Source: Phyllobacteriaceae bacterium
Lineage (GTDB): Bacteria; Pseudomonadota; Alphaproteobacteria; Rhizobiales; Rhizobiaceae
Assembly (NCBI GenBank): GCA_002708825.1
Contig: PAPF01000027.1
Coordinates: 31,502-95,501, forward strand
Reading direction: 5' to 3'
Length of the DNA: 64,000 nucleotides
In this document: positions 26,704 to 35,451 of the stretch, piece by piece
Numbering within the stretch: position 1 is the first letter of the stretch
Layout: every line of letters begins with the position of its first letter
The notes under the pieces: model-generated
Seen by the model: the letters and a program-made list of their open reading frames with translations, nothing else
Databases searched by the model: none
What the model was told of the DNA's origin: nothing
Made by a program: the position numbers and the translations under genes

Positions 26704-28368
26704 TCACACGCGCCGCATGTCGTAATTGCCGCGCTGGCCGGTGCCGTAGCGCTGCAGCGCGCCTTCCGGTCCGACCGCGTTGGGACGCTGGAACACCCAG
26801 TTCTGCCAGGCCGTCAGGCGGCCGAAGATGCGCGTTTCCATCGTCTCCGGACCGGCAAAGCGCAGGTTCGCTTCCATCGCCGTCATGGCGTCGGGCGAGA
26901 AGGATGCGCGTTCCTCGAGGAAAATGCGCACCTCGTCCTCCCAGTCGATGTCGTCGAAGGCAAAGGTGACGAGGCCGAGATCGGAAGCCTCTTCGGCCTC
27001 CAGCGCCTCGCCCAGATGTTCCCTGGCCCCATTCACCCGCTCCGGCTCGCCCAGGAAACGGGTCTGCAGGCGGGTGAGGTCGTTCGACATCGGATAGGGT
27101 CCGAAATTGGCATCCGTCAGGCGGATCGTGGCGATCGGGCGGTTGTCGCCTTCGAACTCGCCTTCGGCCATGTAGGACCGGTCGACGGCAAACAGGATCT
27201 CGGCGAGCGTTCCCGCAAAGCAGGAACCCGGCTCCACAAGCGCCACCAGCGAACGCGACGTCAGGTCGAGACGCTTGAGCACGCGCTTCCAGTAGAGCGC
27301 GATCTCGCGGGCGAACCAGTCGGAACCGGCATTGTCCAGCACCACCTTCTCATGCGCCACGACCCTCTCCGGATCGCCCTGCGTGCGGATCACCAGCACG
27401 CCGATTTCCAGCTCGTTGAGACGCAGATGCAGGATCGCGTCGTCCAGTTCACGCGCGAGCCGCAGCATCCAGCCATCCGCACCCGCCGCGTGAAGCGCCG
27501 CCGCATCCGCCGGCGCGTCCTCTTGCGGGCCGGAAATCGTCATTGTCGCCAGCCGTTTGTCGCGGTCGATGGTCACTTCCACGGTGGAGTAGGACAGCGA
27601 ACCATCCTCGTGGATCGTCCTGTCCAGCGGCGTCAGCTTGACGCCCCTGGCTCCCGAGGGACGGTCGGACATGGCGGCAAACGCCCTTGCCCGCTCGGCC
27701 ACCGCGTCGTCGAACTTGGAATTGGCGACGACCTCGTCCACCAGCCGCCAGTCCTTGGCCTTCTTGCCGCGCACGCCCTCCTCGATGGAGCAGAACACGT
27801 CGGCGAGATCGCGCCGTACCTTGCGCTTGTCGGTCACGCGGGTCAGCCCGCCCGTGCCCGGCAGCACCGCCAGCAGCGGCACTTCCGGCAACGCCACGGA
27901 GGACGAACCGTCGTCGGTCAGGATGATATGGTCGCAGGCAAGAGCCAGTTCATAGCCACCGCCCGCGCAGGCACCCTTGACCGCAGCAATGTAGTACTGG
28001 CCGCTCTCGGCGCCCGCAGCCTCGAAGGTGTTGCGCGTCTCGTTGGTGAACTTGCAGAAGTTCACCTTGTGCGCATGGGCCGCGCCGCCGAGCATGCGGA
28101 TATTGGCACCGGCACAGAAAACGCGGTCCTTGCCTGACTGCATCACCACGACCTTCACGTCCGGATGCTCGAAACGCAGGCGCTGCACCGCATCGGCCAG
28201 TTCGATATCGACGCCGAGGTCATAGGAATTGAGCTTGAGCTGATAGCCGTCAAAAAGGGTGGCATCCTCGTTGACGTCCATGATGAGACGCGCGACGTCG
28301 CCTTCGACCTCGATGCGCCAGTGCTTGTAGTTGTCCGGGTTCGTCTGGAAATCGATGATCTTGCTCAT
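26704..28368 (-). CDS. boxC: 2,3-epoxybenzoyl-CoA dihydrolase BoxC
   Basis: Ring-opening lyase of the box pathway, 554 residues, releasing formate and forming 3,4-dehydroadipyl-CoA semialdehyde. It belongs to the crotonase superfamily: the CoA/oxyanion regions appear as FCAGANIRMLGGAAH and KGACAGGGYELALACDHI in the first half, with a second crotonase-like part after about residue 270. First gene of the boxC-boxB-boxA-thioesterase operon. Three TGCA boxes lie 30-53 nt before its start. The next enzyme, 3,4-dehydroadipyl-CoA semialdehyde dehydrogenase (BoxD), is not in the window. Confidence 0.96.
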   Translation of the reverse strand: MSKIIDFQTNPDNYKHWRIEVEGDVARLIMDVNEDATLFDGYQLKLNSYDLGVDIELADAVQRLRFEHPDVKVVVMQSGKDRVFCAGANIRMLGGAAHAHKVNFCKFTNETRNTFEAAGAESGQYYIAAVKGACAGGGYELALACDHIILTDDGSSSVALPEVPLLAVLPGTGGLTRVTDKRKVRRDLADVFCSIEEGVRGKKAKDWRLVDEVVANSKFDDAVAERARAFAAMSDRPSGARGVKLTPLDRTIHEDGSLSYSTVEVTIDRDKRLATMTISGPQEDAPADAAALHAAGADGWMLRLARELDDAILHLRLNELEIGVLVIRTQGDPERVVAHEKVVLDNAGSDWFAREIALYWKRVLKRLDLTSRSLVALVEPGSCFAGTLAEILFAVDRSYMAEGEFEGDNRPIATIRLTDANFGPYPMSNDLTRLQTRFLGEPERVNGAREHLGEALEAEEASDLGLVTFAFDDIDWEDEVRIFLEERASFSPDAMTAMEANLRFAGPETMETRIFGRLTAWQNWVFQRPNAVGPEGALQRYGTGQRGNYDMRRV

Positions 28369-28397
28369 CGCGGCATCCCTCCGCTGTTCTGATTGAC

Positions 28398-28421
28398 TGC
28401 AACATAATGCACTTTACTGCA
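28398..28421. promoter_or_regulatory. BoxR-type operator at the boxC promoter (three TGCA boxes)
   Basis: TGCA at 28398, 28408 and 28418 with six-base spacers ACATAA and CTTTAC. On the boxC strand one spacer reads TTATGT, resembling a -10. Three boxes at this spacing is the layout described for BoxR/BzdR operators. Confidence 0.8.
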
Positions 28422-28611
28422 TAATTCCAGACCCCAATTGCAGAATCTTCAATTTTCTCATTTGATATAATGATTACAGTCGCTTGGTTCTCATTTATCA
28501 CGGTTATGGATATGCATTATAATTCATTTTTCGGGTTCAGTGCAGCGGAATGAAAGGTGCAGCCCTGCCGGAACACCCCTCGCGTGCCCCGGTAAAGTTT
28601 GCCTATGTTAT

Positions 28612-28628
28612 AATCATGACCCATGATT
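28612..28628. promoter_or_regulatory. Palindromic operator in front of the MarR gene
   Basis: AATCATG-ACC-CATGATT is a perfect 7-bp inverted repeat. It overlaps a TATAAT hexamer at 28609-28614, so a bound protein would cover the -10 of the MarR gene. Length and symmetry suit a MarR dimer; autoregulation is inferred. Confidence 0.55.
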
Positions 28629-28658
28629 TATGGTCGTTCGCGAAAGAAAGGACGACAG

Positions 28659-29129
28659 ATGAAGCAGGAGACGATTCGCGCGCAGGCGGAACCGGCAAGC
28701 GTTGCGGAAGCGGTGCCCCCGCTCGATACGATCATAGGCTACAAGCTGCGCCGTGCCCAGTTGGCGGTCTTTCAGGATTTCGCCGAGAGCTTTTCCAGGA
28801 TGAAGCTGCGCCCGGCCGAATTTTCCGCCCTGGCGCTGATCGCCCGGCAGCCGGGAAGCAAGCAATCGGAGATCGCGGAGGCGCTGGGCGTCAAGCCGGC
28901 AAACCTCGTCGCGCTGATGGACGGGCTTGAAAAGCGCGGCCTGGCCGAACGGCGCAAGACTGATGCCGACCGGCGTTCCTATTCCCTTTATCTGACGTCC
29001 AAGGGCGAACGGTTCGTTTTCGCGATGGCCGATGTCTGGCGCGATCATGAAAACCGCATGATCGAGCGCCTCGGCGGTGAGGCCGAAAGCCGCCGTTTCA
29101 TTGCGATGCTCGAAAGGGTTGCCGGCTGA
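28659..29129 (+). CDS. MarR-family regulator
   Basis: A 156-residue winged-helix regulator. Helix-turn-helix and wing occupy about residues 60-115 (KQSEIAEALGVKPANLVALMDGLEKRGLAERRKTDADRRSY split over recognition helix and wing). The start at 28659 has AAGGA upstream. It diverges from boxC across 290 nt and converges on the RND pump gene, so it could control either. MarR proteins such as BadR regulate benzoate genes in other alphaproteobacteria, and MarR proteins also regulate efflux pumps. The palindrome at its promoter argues for self-control. The effector is unknown. Confidence 0.85.
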   Translation: MKQETIRAQAEPASVAEAVPPLDTIIGYKLRRAQLAVFQDFAESFSRMKLRPAEFSALALIARQPGSKQSEIAEALGVKPANLVALMDGLEKRGLAERRKTDADRRSYSLYLTSKGERFVFAMADVWRDHENRMIERLGGEAESRRFIAMLERVAG

Positions 29130-29150
29130 CGAGACGCCGGCACCGGCCGG

Positions 29151-32100
29151 TCAGCCCGCTTCCGCCTCTGCCAGTTCGCGCTCGAGTCGCGCCTGTTCCG
29201 CCGCCTTGGGCGTGGAGAACCCCGCCAGCAGGAGATAGGCGACCGGCGTCACGAACAGCGTCGCGATGGTCGCAAGCCCCAGCCCGCCGACGATCACCCA
29301 TCCAAGGGCGATTCGCGCCTCCGCGCCTGCTCCGGATGCCAGGACCAGCGGCAAGCCACCGAGCACGGTGGAAATCATCGTCATCATGACCGGGCGCAGC
29401 CGGCGTACCGCCGCTTGCCGGGCCGCTTCGGCCACTCCGGCACCACGGTCCCGCAACTGGTTTGCGAACTCCACGATCAGGATGCCGTTCTTGGCCATGA
29501 TTCCGACCAGAAGGACGAGCCCGACCTGGGAATAGACGTTCAGGCTGGTTCCCGTCAGCGCCATGGCGAAGACCGCGCAGGCCAGCCCGAGCGGAACCGT
29601 CAGGATGATGATGAAGGCCGAGACGAAGCTCTCGAACTGCGCCGAGAGCACCAGCAGCACCACCACGATGGCAAAGGCGAAGACCAGGCCGATGGAACTG
29701 CTGGTCTCGTCCAGCGTGGCAGCCTCCGCGAGCGGAACCAGCCGGCCGCCCGGCGGCAGCAGCGGTGTCGCGATCTCGGTGAACCGCGCCATGGCGTCGG
29801 CAAGCGCGAATTCCGGAGACAGGCTGGCGGTGATCGACACGGCGCGCAGTTTCTGCTCCCGGTCAAGCGATGGCGCAACCGGGCGCTCCTCCAGCGTCGA
29901 GATGGTCGACATCGGCACCGTGCGCCCGTCGGACGTCTGGATGAAGATGTTTTCCAGGTCGGTCGGATCGTTGACCGGATTGGAGGTCGACAGCAGCTTG
30001 ATGTCGATGGCCCGGTCGTTGAGGAAGACCGAACCGATGGCGCGGCCGTCGAGCATGGACTGGATCACTGCCGCCAGCCCGGAAATGTCCACGCCAAGGT
30101 CGGAGGCACGCTCGCGGTCCACCTGGATCGACAATTGCGGCTGCGTCGTCTCGTAGGAGAGCCGCACACGCCCGAAGCGCGGATCCTGCTCCAGTTGCTG
30201 CATCACCTTGTCGGCCGCCGCGGCCAGTTCGTCGTAATTCTCGCCGGCGATCGCCACCTGCAATCCGTTGCCCGCGCCGCGAATGCCCAGCGAATTGGGC
30301 TGGATGGCGAAGGCGCGCACGCCCACCACCTGCCCGGCCAGCCGGTTCATTTCCGCCACGATCTCCTGCTGCGAACGCGTGCGCTCTTCCCAGGGCGCCA
30401 GCGTCAGAACGAGGAAGCCGCTATTGGCACGCCCGCCGCGCCCGGCGATCGAGAAGATGTTGGTGACCTCGCCGGATGCCCGGTAGGGTTCGGCAAGCGC
30501 CTCCAGCTTGCGGATCTGGCTGGCCGTGTAGTCGAGGCTCACGCCCTGCGGCGCCGAGACCGAAAAGATGACGATGGAGCGGTCCTCGGGCGGTGTCAGT
30601 TCCTGGCGCAGGGTCGTGAAGGTCGCGACCGCTGCGCCGGCAATGATCACCGCCGCCACGATCACCACCAGCGGGGCCTTGAGGCAAAGCTCCAGCAGGC
30701 CCGCATACATGCGCGTCATCATGGCGCCGAACCGGCCGATGAGGCCAGGCTTCGTGTCACTGTCGGTGGCGCGCGGCTGCCCGGTCAGGAAACGCGACGC
30801 CAGCATGGGGCAGAGCGACAGCGCCACGACCGAGGACAGCATGACCGAGAGCGCCAGCGTGAAGCCGAACTCGCGAAACAGCCCGCCGGCCTTTCCGGGC
30901 AGGAAGGAAATCGGGATGAAGACGGCGGCCAGCGTCGCCGTTGTCGTGATCACCGCGAAGAAGACCTCGCGCGTGCCGATGACCGCTGCCGCGCGCGCGG
31001 TCATGCCCTCGTTGCGCCGCGTGACGATGTTCTCCAGCACGACGATGGCGTCGTCCACCACCATGCCCGTCGCCAGCACCAGCGCCAGCAGAGTGAGGAT
31101 GTTGACGGAGAAACCGGCCAGCCAGATGCCCGCCACCGCGCCGATCAGCGCGACCGGGATGGTCAGCGCAGGCACCAGCGTGGCCCGCACGTTGAGCAGG
31201 AACAGGAAGATGACCGCAATCACGATGCCGATGGCAAGCGCCAGCGACGTGACGACCTCCCGGATGGCGCCCGAAATGAAGGTCGCGTCATCGGAGGTGA
31301 CCTTTACCGTCACCCCGTCCGGCAGGATGGTGCGGATCTCGTCCACCGCCTTTCGCACGCCCTCCGAGATATCGAGCGTGTTCGATCCTGCCTGCCGCAC
31401 GATGCCGAGCCCCACGCCATTCGCGCCGTTGGCCCTCAGCGAACTGTCGCCGGGATTGGGGCCGAGGGAGACGCTGGCGACATCGCCGATACGCACCCGG
31501 TCCTTGATGACGATGGCCTCGAATTCCTCCCTGGATGCCACTGTCGCGGTCGCCCGCACGACGAGATCCTGGCTGGCCGAGGTCAGCGACCCGGCCGGCG
31601 CATCGAAGGCGGCAGTCGAGAGCGCCCGCGCGAGGTCGGCCACCGTCAGGCCGCGGCTGGCGAGCTTCGTCTGGTCAACGTCGATGCGGAAGATCTCGTC
31701 ACGGTCGCCATAGACCTGGACATCGGCCACGCCCGGCACGGCTGTCAGGCGCTCCACGATGTCGTCCTCGACCAGCAGCGTCAGCTGCTGCACGGTCAGC
31801 CGGTCGGAGGTGACGGCAATGCGCATCACCGCCTGGGCATTGCCGTCGGCCTTCACGATGATCGGGTCGTCGGCGTCGTCCGGCAGGTCGCGCGAGATAC
31901 GGTTGATGGCGTCGCGCAGGTCGGATGCCGCTATGTCGAGATCGGTCTCTTCGGTGAATTCCACGGTGACGCTGGAGCGGCCGAAGGAGGAAGACGACGA
32001 GATCGAACGCACGCCCGGCACCCGCCCCGCCGCGCCTTCGATCCGGGCGGTCAGTTCGCGGTCGATGGTTTCCGGCGCGGCGCCGGAAAAATCGGTGCGT

Positions 32101-32273
32101 ACCGTGATGACCGGGCTGTCGGTTTCCGGCAGTTCGCGGATCTCGGCTCCGTAGAGCGCCGCGAGTCCCGCGACGACGATCAGCAGGCTGACGACAATGG
32201 CGAGCACCGGCCGGCGCACGAACAGCGCCGCGATATCGTTGGCATTACCCTTGTGCGGCCCGTCAGCTTGCAT
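29151..32273 (-). CDS. RND efflux transporter, inner-membrane permease
   Basis: AcrB/HAE1-type proton-driven efflux permease, 1040 residues, with the expected first helix at about 20-40, two large periplasmic loops and twelve membrane helices. The proton-relay helix 4 motif LATGMVVDDAIVVLENI is present. The start overlaps the 3' end of the membrane fusion gene by 11 nt. No outer-membrane channel gene is nearby, so a TolC-type partner must be encoded elsewhere. Substrates cannot be read from sequence; position beside benzoate genes makes aromatic acids or their toxic intermediates possible but unproven. Confidence 0.93.
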   Translation of the reverse strand: MQADGPHKGNANDIAALFVRRPVLAIVVSLLIVVAGLAALYGAEIRELPETDSPVITVRTDFSGAAPETIDRELTARIEGAAGRVPGVRSISSSSSFGRSSVTVEFTEETDLDIAASDLRDAINRISRDLPDDADDPIIVKADGNAQAVMRIAVTSDRLTVQQLTLLVEDDIVERLTAVPGVADVQVYGDRDEIFRIDVDQTKLASRGLTVADLARALSTAAFDAPAGSLTSASQDLVVRATATVASREEFEAIVIKDRVRIGDVASVSLGPNPGDSSLRANGANGVGLGIVRQAGSNTLDISEGVRKAVDEIRTILPDGVTVKVTSDDATFISGAIREVVTSLALAIGIVIAVIFLFLLNVRATLVPALTIPVALIGAVAGIWLAGFSVNILTLLALVLATGMVVDDAIVVLENIVTRRNEGMTARAAAVIGTREVFFAVITTTATLAAVFIPISFLPGKAGGLFREFGFTLALSVMLSSVVALSLCPMLASRFLTGQPRATDSDTKPGLIGRFGAMMTRMYAGLLELCLKAPLVVIVAAVIIAGAAVATFTTLRQELTPPEDRSIVIFSVSAPQGVSLDYTASQIRKLEALAEPYRASGEVTNIFSIAGRGGRANSGFLVLTLAPWEERTRSQQEIVAEMNRLAGQVVGVRAFAIQPNSLGIRGAGNGLQVAIAGENYDELAAAADKVMQQLEQDPRFGRVRLSYETTQPQLSIQVDRERASDLGVDISGLAAVIQSMLDGRAIGSVFLNDRAIDIKLLSTSNPVNDPTDLENIFIQTSDGRTVPMSTISTLEERPVAPSLDREQKLRAVSITASLSPEFALADAMARFTEIATPLLPPGGRLVPLAEAATLDETSSSIGLVFAFAIVVVLLVLSAQFESFVSAFIIILTVPLGLACAVFAMALTGTSLNVYSQVGLVLLVGIMAKNGILIVEFANQLRDRGAGVAEAARQAAVRRLRPVMMTMISTVLGGLPLVLASGAGAEARIALGWVIVGGLGLATIATLFVTPVAYLLLAGFSTPKAAEQARLERELAEAEAG

Positions 32274-33456
32274 CGGACACCTGCGGGCGCTGCCCGCCTT
32301 CCCGGAATTTCTCGCCCTGGATCCGGATGGCCGCGCCGGGCCTGAGCGATTGCAGGCCTTCGGTCACCACCAGGTCACCCTCTTGCAGCGGCCCGTCCAC
32401 GAGCACGCTGTCGCTGTTGCGCTGGATGATCGACACGGCCACCCGTTCGACCTTGCCGTCGACGGCGCGCCAGACATGGGCGCCGGCCGAACTCCACTGG
32501 ATGGCCAGCGGATCGACAGCCGGCCATGTTTCGCCGGGCAGGCGCATTTCCACCCGGAACGACATGCCCGGGCGCAGCCTGTCCTGCGGGTTCTGGACCA
32601 TGGCCCGCACCTGGATCGTCCGGCTCGCCCTGTCGATGCGGCTGCCCGTTGCCTGCACTTCGCCCGCGAAGGTCTCTCCGGGCAGCGATACGGCATGGGC
32701 ATCCAGTGGCTGCCCGACAGCCACGATCGGCGCGAAACGTTCCGGCAGCCAGAAGTCGACAAGGATCGAGGTCCGGTCGTCCAGTGTGGCGATCTCCGTC
32801 TGGGTCGTCACATAGTCGCCCTTCTCGACCGGAACCAGGCCAGCCCGGCCGGATATGGGCGCCACGATACTGCGCTTTTCCAGTTCGACCTCGGCATCGC
32901 GAAGCGCCAGTTCCGCCGAATCCACGGCATTGCGCGCGTCGTCCAGTTGCGTCTGCGATGTGGTGCGGCTCTCGAACAGCCGTTCCGCGCGCTGCAGGGC
33001 GTCGCGGGCCGTCTTCAGCGCCAGCACGGCCCGGTCCCGGGCGATCTCCTCGCTTCCCGAATCGAGCTTCGCGATGACAGTGCCGGCCTCGACCTTCTGG
33101 CCGGCTTCGACGTTGACCTCCGTCAGGACGCCGGATGCCAGCGGCACCACGGTCACCGAGCGGAGTGCCTCGCCGTCGCCGATGGCGGTGATGCGGTCGT
33201 TGATCCGCGCCGTTGTGACCGGCTGTACCGAAACGAGCGCCTCACGGCTGCCGAACCCGCCGCGCCCTCCGCCTTCACTGCCGCCCGGGCCCTTGGCCTC
33301 GGCAGCAGGATCCGACCCCGTCAGCATTGCGATCGTCGAAGGCTCCAGCCCGAGGCGCGCCAAATGCTCGCCGGCACCGGGAACAAGGCGGGCATAGGCA
33401 AGGCCGGCAATGGCCAACAGGGCGATGGTAAGGAGAACCTGTTTCCAGAATGCCAT
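32263..33456 (-). CDS. RND efflux membrane fusion protein (HlyD/AcrA family)
   Basis: Periplasmic adaptor of 397 residues that links the RND permease to an outer-membrane channel. An N-terminal hydrophobic segment (about residues 5-22) anchors it. The lipoyl half-motifs LASGVLTEVNVEAGQKVEAGTVIAKLDS and VAPISGRAGLVPVEKGDYV flank a coiled-coil hairpin (roughly 100-165). A short glycine-rich stretch near residues 50-65 precedes the first beta domain. I chose the ATG at 33456 (MAFWKQVLL); the 33498 start lacks support. First gene of the pump operon; promoter probably in 33457-33599. Confidence 0.92.
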   Translation of the reverse strand: MAFWKQVLLTIALLAIAGLAYARLVPGAGEHLARLGLEPSTIAMLTGSDPAAEAKGPGGSEGGGRGGFGSREALVSVQPVTTARINDRITAIGDGEALRSVTVVPLASGVLTEVNVEAGQKVEAGTVIAKLDSGSEEIARDRAVLALKTARDALQRAERLFESRTTSQTQLDDARNAVDSAELALRDAEVELEKRSIVAPISGRAGLVPVEKGDYVTTQTEIATLDDRTSILVDFWLPERFAPIVAVGQPLDAHAVSLPGETFAGEVQATGSRIDRASRTIQVRAMVQNPQDRLRPGMSFRVEMRLPGETWPAVDPLAIQWSSAGAHVWRAVDGKVERVAVSIIQRNSDSVLVDGPLQEGDLVVTEGLQSLRPGAAIRIQGEKFREGGQRPQVSDAS

Positions 33457-33599
33457 GTATTTTTCCCGCTCGGCCGGCCGTCCCGGCACACGGCGCAAAG
33501 CCGATAGACCGTTTATTTGGGCCGCAAACCAATGTCTGGCAAGTTAATTTCCTGTCATCAGGCCACAGGCCTTGCGACCACTGTGTTCACATCATTCGT

Positions 33600-34337
33600 T
33601 CACGGGCCACCCGCCTGGCGGAAGGACTCGACCGCCAGTTGCGCGACAAGTCCCGTGTCGGCGGCCGGGGTCAGCACCCGCTCCGGCGGAAATCCCGCCT
33701 TCGCGATGATCGCATCCATGTCGTCCGCGCCATGCAGGCCCTGGCTGGCGAACAGGCTGACGATGGCGGCACGCTCGCCCAGGACGCGGACCGCCGGCTC
33801 CACCAGGGGCTCTTCTTCCAGGAAGGCGCAGCGCACAGGCACACGCAGGTCATCTGCCAGCAACCCGGCAAAGTCCTCCGTGGCGCGCCGCGAGCGGTCG
33901 TCCTTTGTCGAGCCGTGGGCGGCGACAAGGATTTCATCCGGCGCGCCGCCTTCCAGCCCGCGCAAACGCGCCGCGCAGGCCTGCGCAAAGGCTGGATCCA
34001 CCCCGAGCGCCGGCAGGATGCGGGCCGTCACGCCCGAGGAAGCCAGCCGCGAAGGCAGTTTCTCGCGGACGAAAAACCCCTCGCTCATGAAGACCGGGTA
34101 GACCCGGACGGGACAAGCCTCTGCGCCAGCCACCGCGCTCTCCAGCGACGGTTCGCCCGACAGCACCCCGCAGCGCACGGCTGCCTCGCCGCCAATCCTT
34201 GCGGCGGCCTGCCGGCAGATCGCGCGCAGCCGGGCGTTGTCGCCCGCCCCGCCGCGCTCGCCATGGGCGGCAAGCACGAGGAGCGGTTCACCGGCGGCAG
34301 GCGCTGCCTGCCCGCAAAAAGGACATGGTCCGGTCAT
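33600..34337 (-). CDS. CbiX/SirB-like chelatase with two domains
   Basis: A 245-residue protein with two CbiX-type halves. The first begins LLVLAAHGERGGAGDNARLR and the second EILVAAHGSTKDDRSRR, each carrying the AAHG histidine used for metal insertion into sirohydrochlorin in this family. The N-terminus adds a CPFC motif (C5, C8), which could bind metal. No cobalamin or sirohaem genes are adjacent. It starts 63 nt after the IdnD-like gene and might be read through from that operon. The metal (Co, Ni or Fe) cannot be decided from sequence. Confidence 0.8.
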   Translation of the reverse strand: MTGPCPFCGQAAPAAGEPLLVLAAHGERGGAGDNARLRAICRQAAARIGGEAAVRCGVLSGEPSLESAVAGAEACPVRVYPVFMSEGFFVREKLPSRLASSGVTARILPALGVDPAFAQACAARLRGLEGGAPDEILVAAHGSTKDDRSRRATEDFAGLLADDLRVPVRCAFLEEEPLVEPAVRVLGERAAIVSLFASQGLHGADDMDAIIAKAGFPPERVLTPAADTGLVAQLAVESFRQAGGP

Positions 34338-34400
34338 GAGCCCAATGGATCAGGTCGCACTGTGCGCCGCAAGCCATGCCGGGCCTTTCGGCCCTTTCGT

Positions 34401-35447
34401 TCAGGCAAAGGTGAGATGCACCTTCACCGAACGCGAACGGTCGCCGGCCGCCTCGAAAGCCTCCAGCGCGCGCTCCAGGGGATAGCTGCCGGTGATGATC
34501 GGCTTGACGTCGATGGCGCCGCTGTCGATCAGGCGCACCGCCTCGGCAAATTCCGGGTGGAAGCGATGCGTGCCTTTCAGGGCGATTTCCTTGGACACGA
34601 TCAGGTTCAGCGGAATGGCGATGTCGCCGGTCACGCCGACCTGCACGATAGTGCCCCTCGGCCGCACCGTGGTGATGGCCGTGCGCAATGCCGCCGGGGC
34701 GGCGGAGCATTCGAACGCCACGTCGAAATGGCCCTTGTCCGCCGTGAAGGCTTCCATGGCAGCGCCGTCACTGCCGACATTGACCGTCTGCGTCGCACCC
34801 ATGCGCGCGGCCACGGCCAGCGTCGCGTCCTGCAGGTCGGTGACGACCACCTCCACGGCGCCGCGCTGGCGTGCCACCGCCGCGCACAAGGCGCCGATGG
34901 GACCGGCGCCGGTGACCAGGACCCGCGCACCCTGGAGGTCGCCGGCCTGGTTGGCGGCGTGAACGCATACCGCCAGCGGCTCCGAACAGGCCGCCTCGGC
35001 GATGGACGTGCCCTCGCCGACCGTCTCGCATTGCACCGCTTCGGCGATGATCCGGTCGCGGAAACCGCCCTGCTCGTGCGGAAACCGCATGGCCGAGCCA
35101 TAGAAGCGCATGTTCAGGCAATGGTTGAACTGTCCGGCATCGCAATATTTGCAATGCCCGCAGGGCCGGCTGGGATTGAGCGCCACGCGGTCGCCGGGCT
35201 TGACACTTGTCACGCCCTCGCCCACGGCCTGCACCGTTCCCGCCACCTCGTGGCCGAGGATGATCGGCTCCTTGACCCGGATCGGGCCGAACCCGCCATC
35301 ATGGAAATAATGCAGGTCGGAGCCGCAAATGCCGCCGGCGCCGATGGCAACGAGCACCTGTCCCGGCCCCGGCTCACCGACCGTGTCGGTCTCGATGCGG
35401 ATGTCGTGCTTGTCGTGTAGGCGGCAGACGCGTGTTTGCATGGACAT
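34401..35447 (-). CDS. idnD: L-idonate/L-gulonate 5-dehydrogenase-like zinc dehydrogenase
   Basis: Medium-chain dehydrogenase of 348 residues, closely resembling IdnD along its length. Catalytic zinc site: GGICGSDLHY and GHEVAG; structural zinc: PCGHCKYCDAGQFNHC; NAD fold: VTGAGPIGALCAAV. IdnD oxidises L-idonate to 5-keto-D-gluconate. In gulonate pathways a related enzyme makes D-fructuronate, which would feed UxuB and UxuA across the divergent promoter. It begins 4 nt after the TRAP large permease gene, so it is in the TRAP operon. Substrate is inferred from neighbours. Confidence 0.88.
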   Translation of the reverse strand: MSMQTRVCRLHDKHDIRIETDTVGEPGPGQVLVAIGAGGICGSDLHYFHDGGFGPIRVKEPIILGHEVAGTVQAVGEGVTSVKPGDRVALNPSRPCGHCKYCDAGQFNHCLNMRFYGSAMRFPHEQGGFRDRIIAEAVQCETVGEGTSIAEAACSEPLAVCVHAANQAGDLQGARVLVTGAGPIGALCAAVARQRGAVEVVVTDLQDATLAVAARMGATQTVNVGSDGAAMEAFTADKGHFDVAFECSAAPAALRTAITTVRPRGTIVQVGVTGDIAIPLNLIVSKEIALKGTHRFHPEFAEAVRLIDSGAIDVKPIITGSYPLERALEAFEAAGDRSRSVKVHLTFA

Positions 35448-35451
35448 GATC

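Noticed and set aside
29415..32345. 976-codon open frame antisense to the RND permease
   Set aside because: Low-complexity Arg/Asp/His/Gln-rich translation, no domain, and it covers a full-length pump gene.
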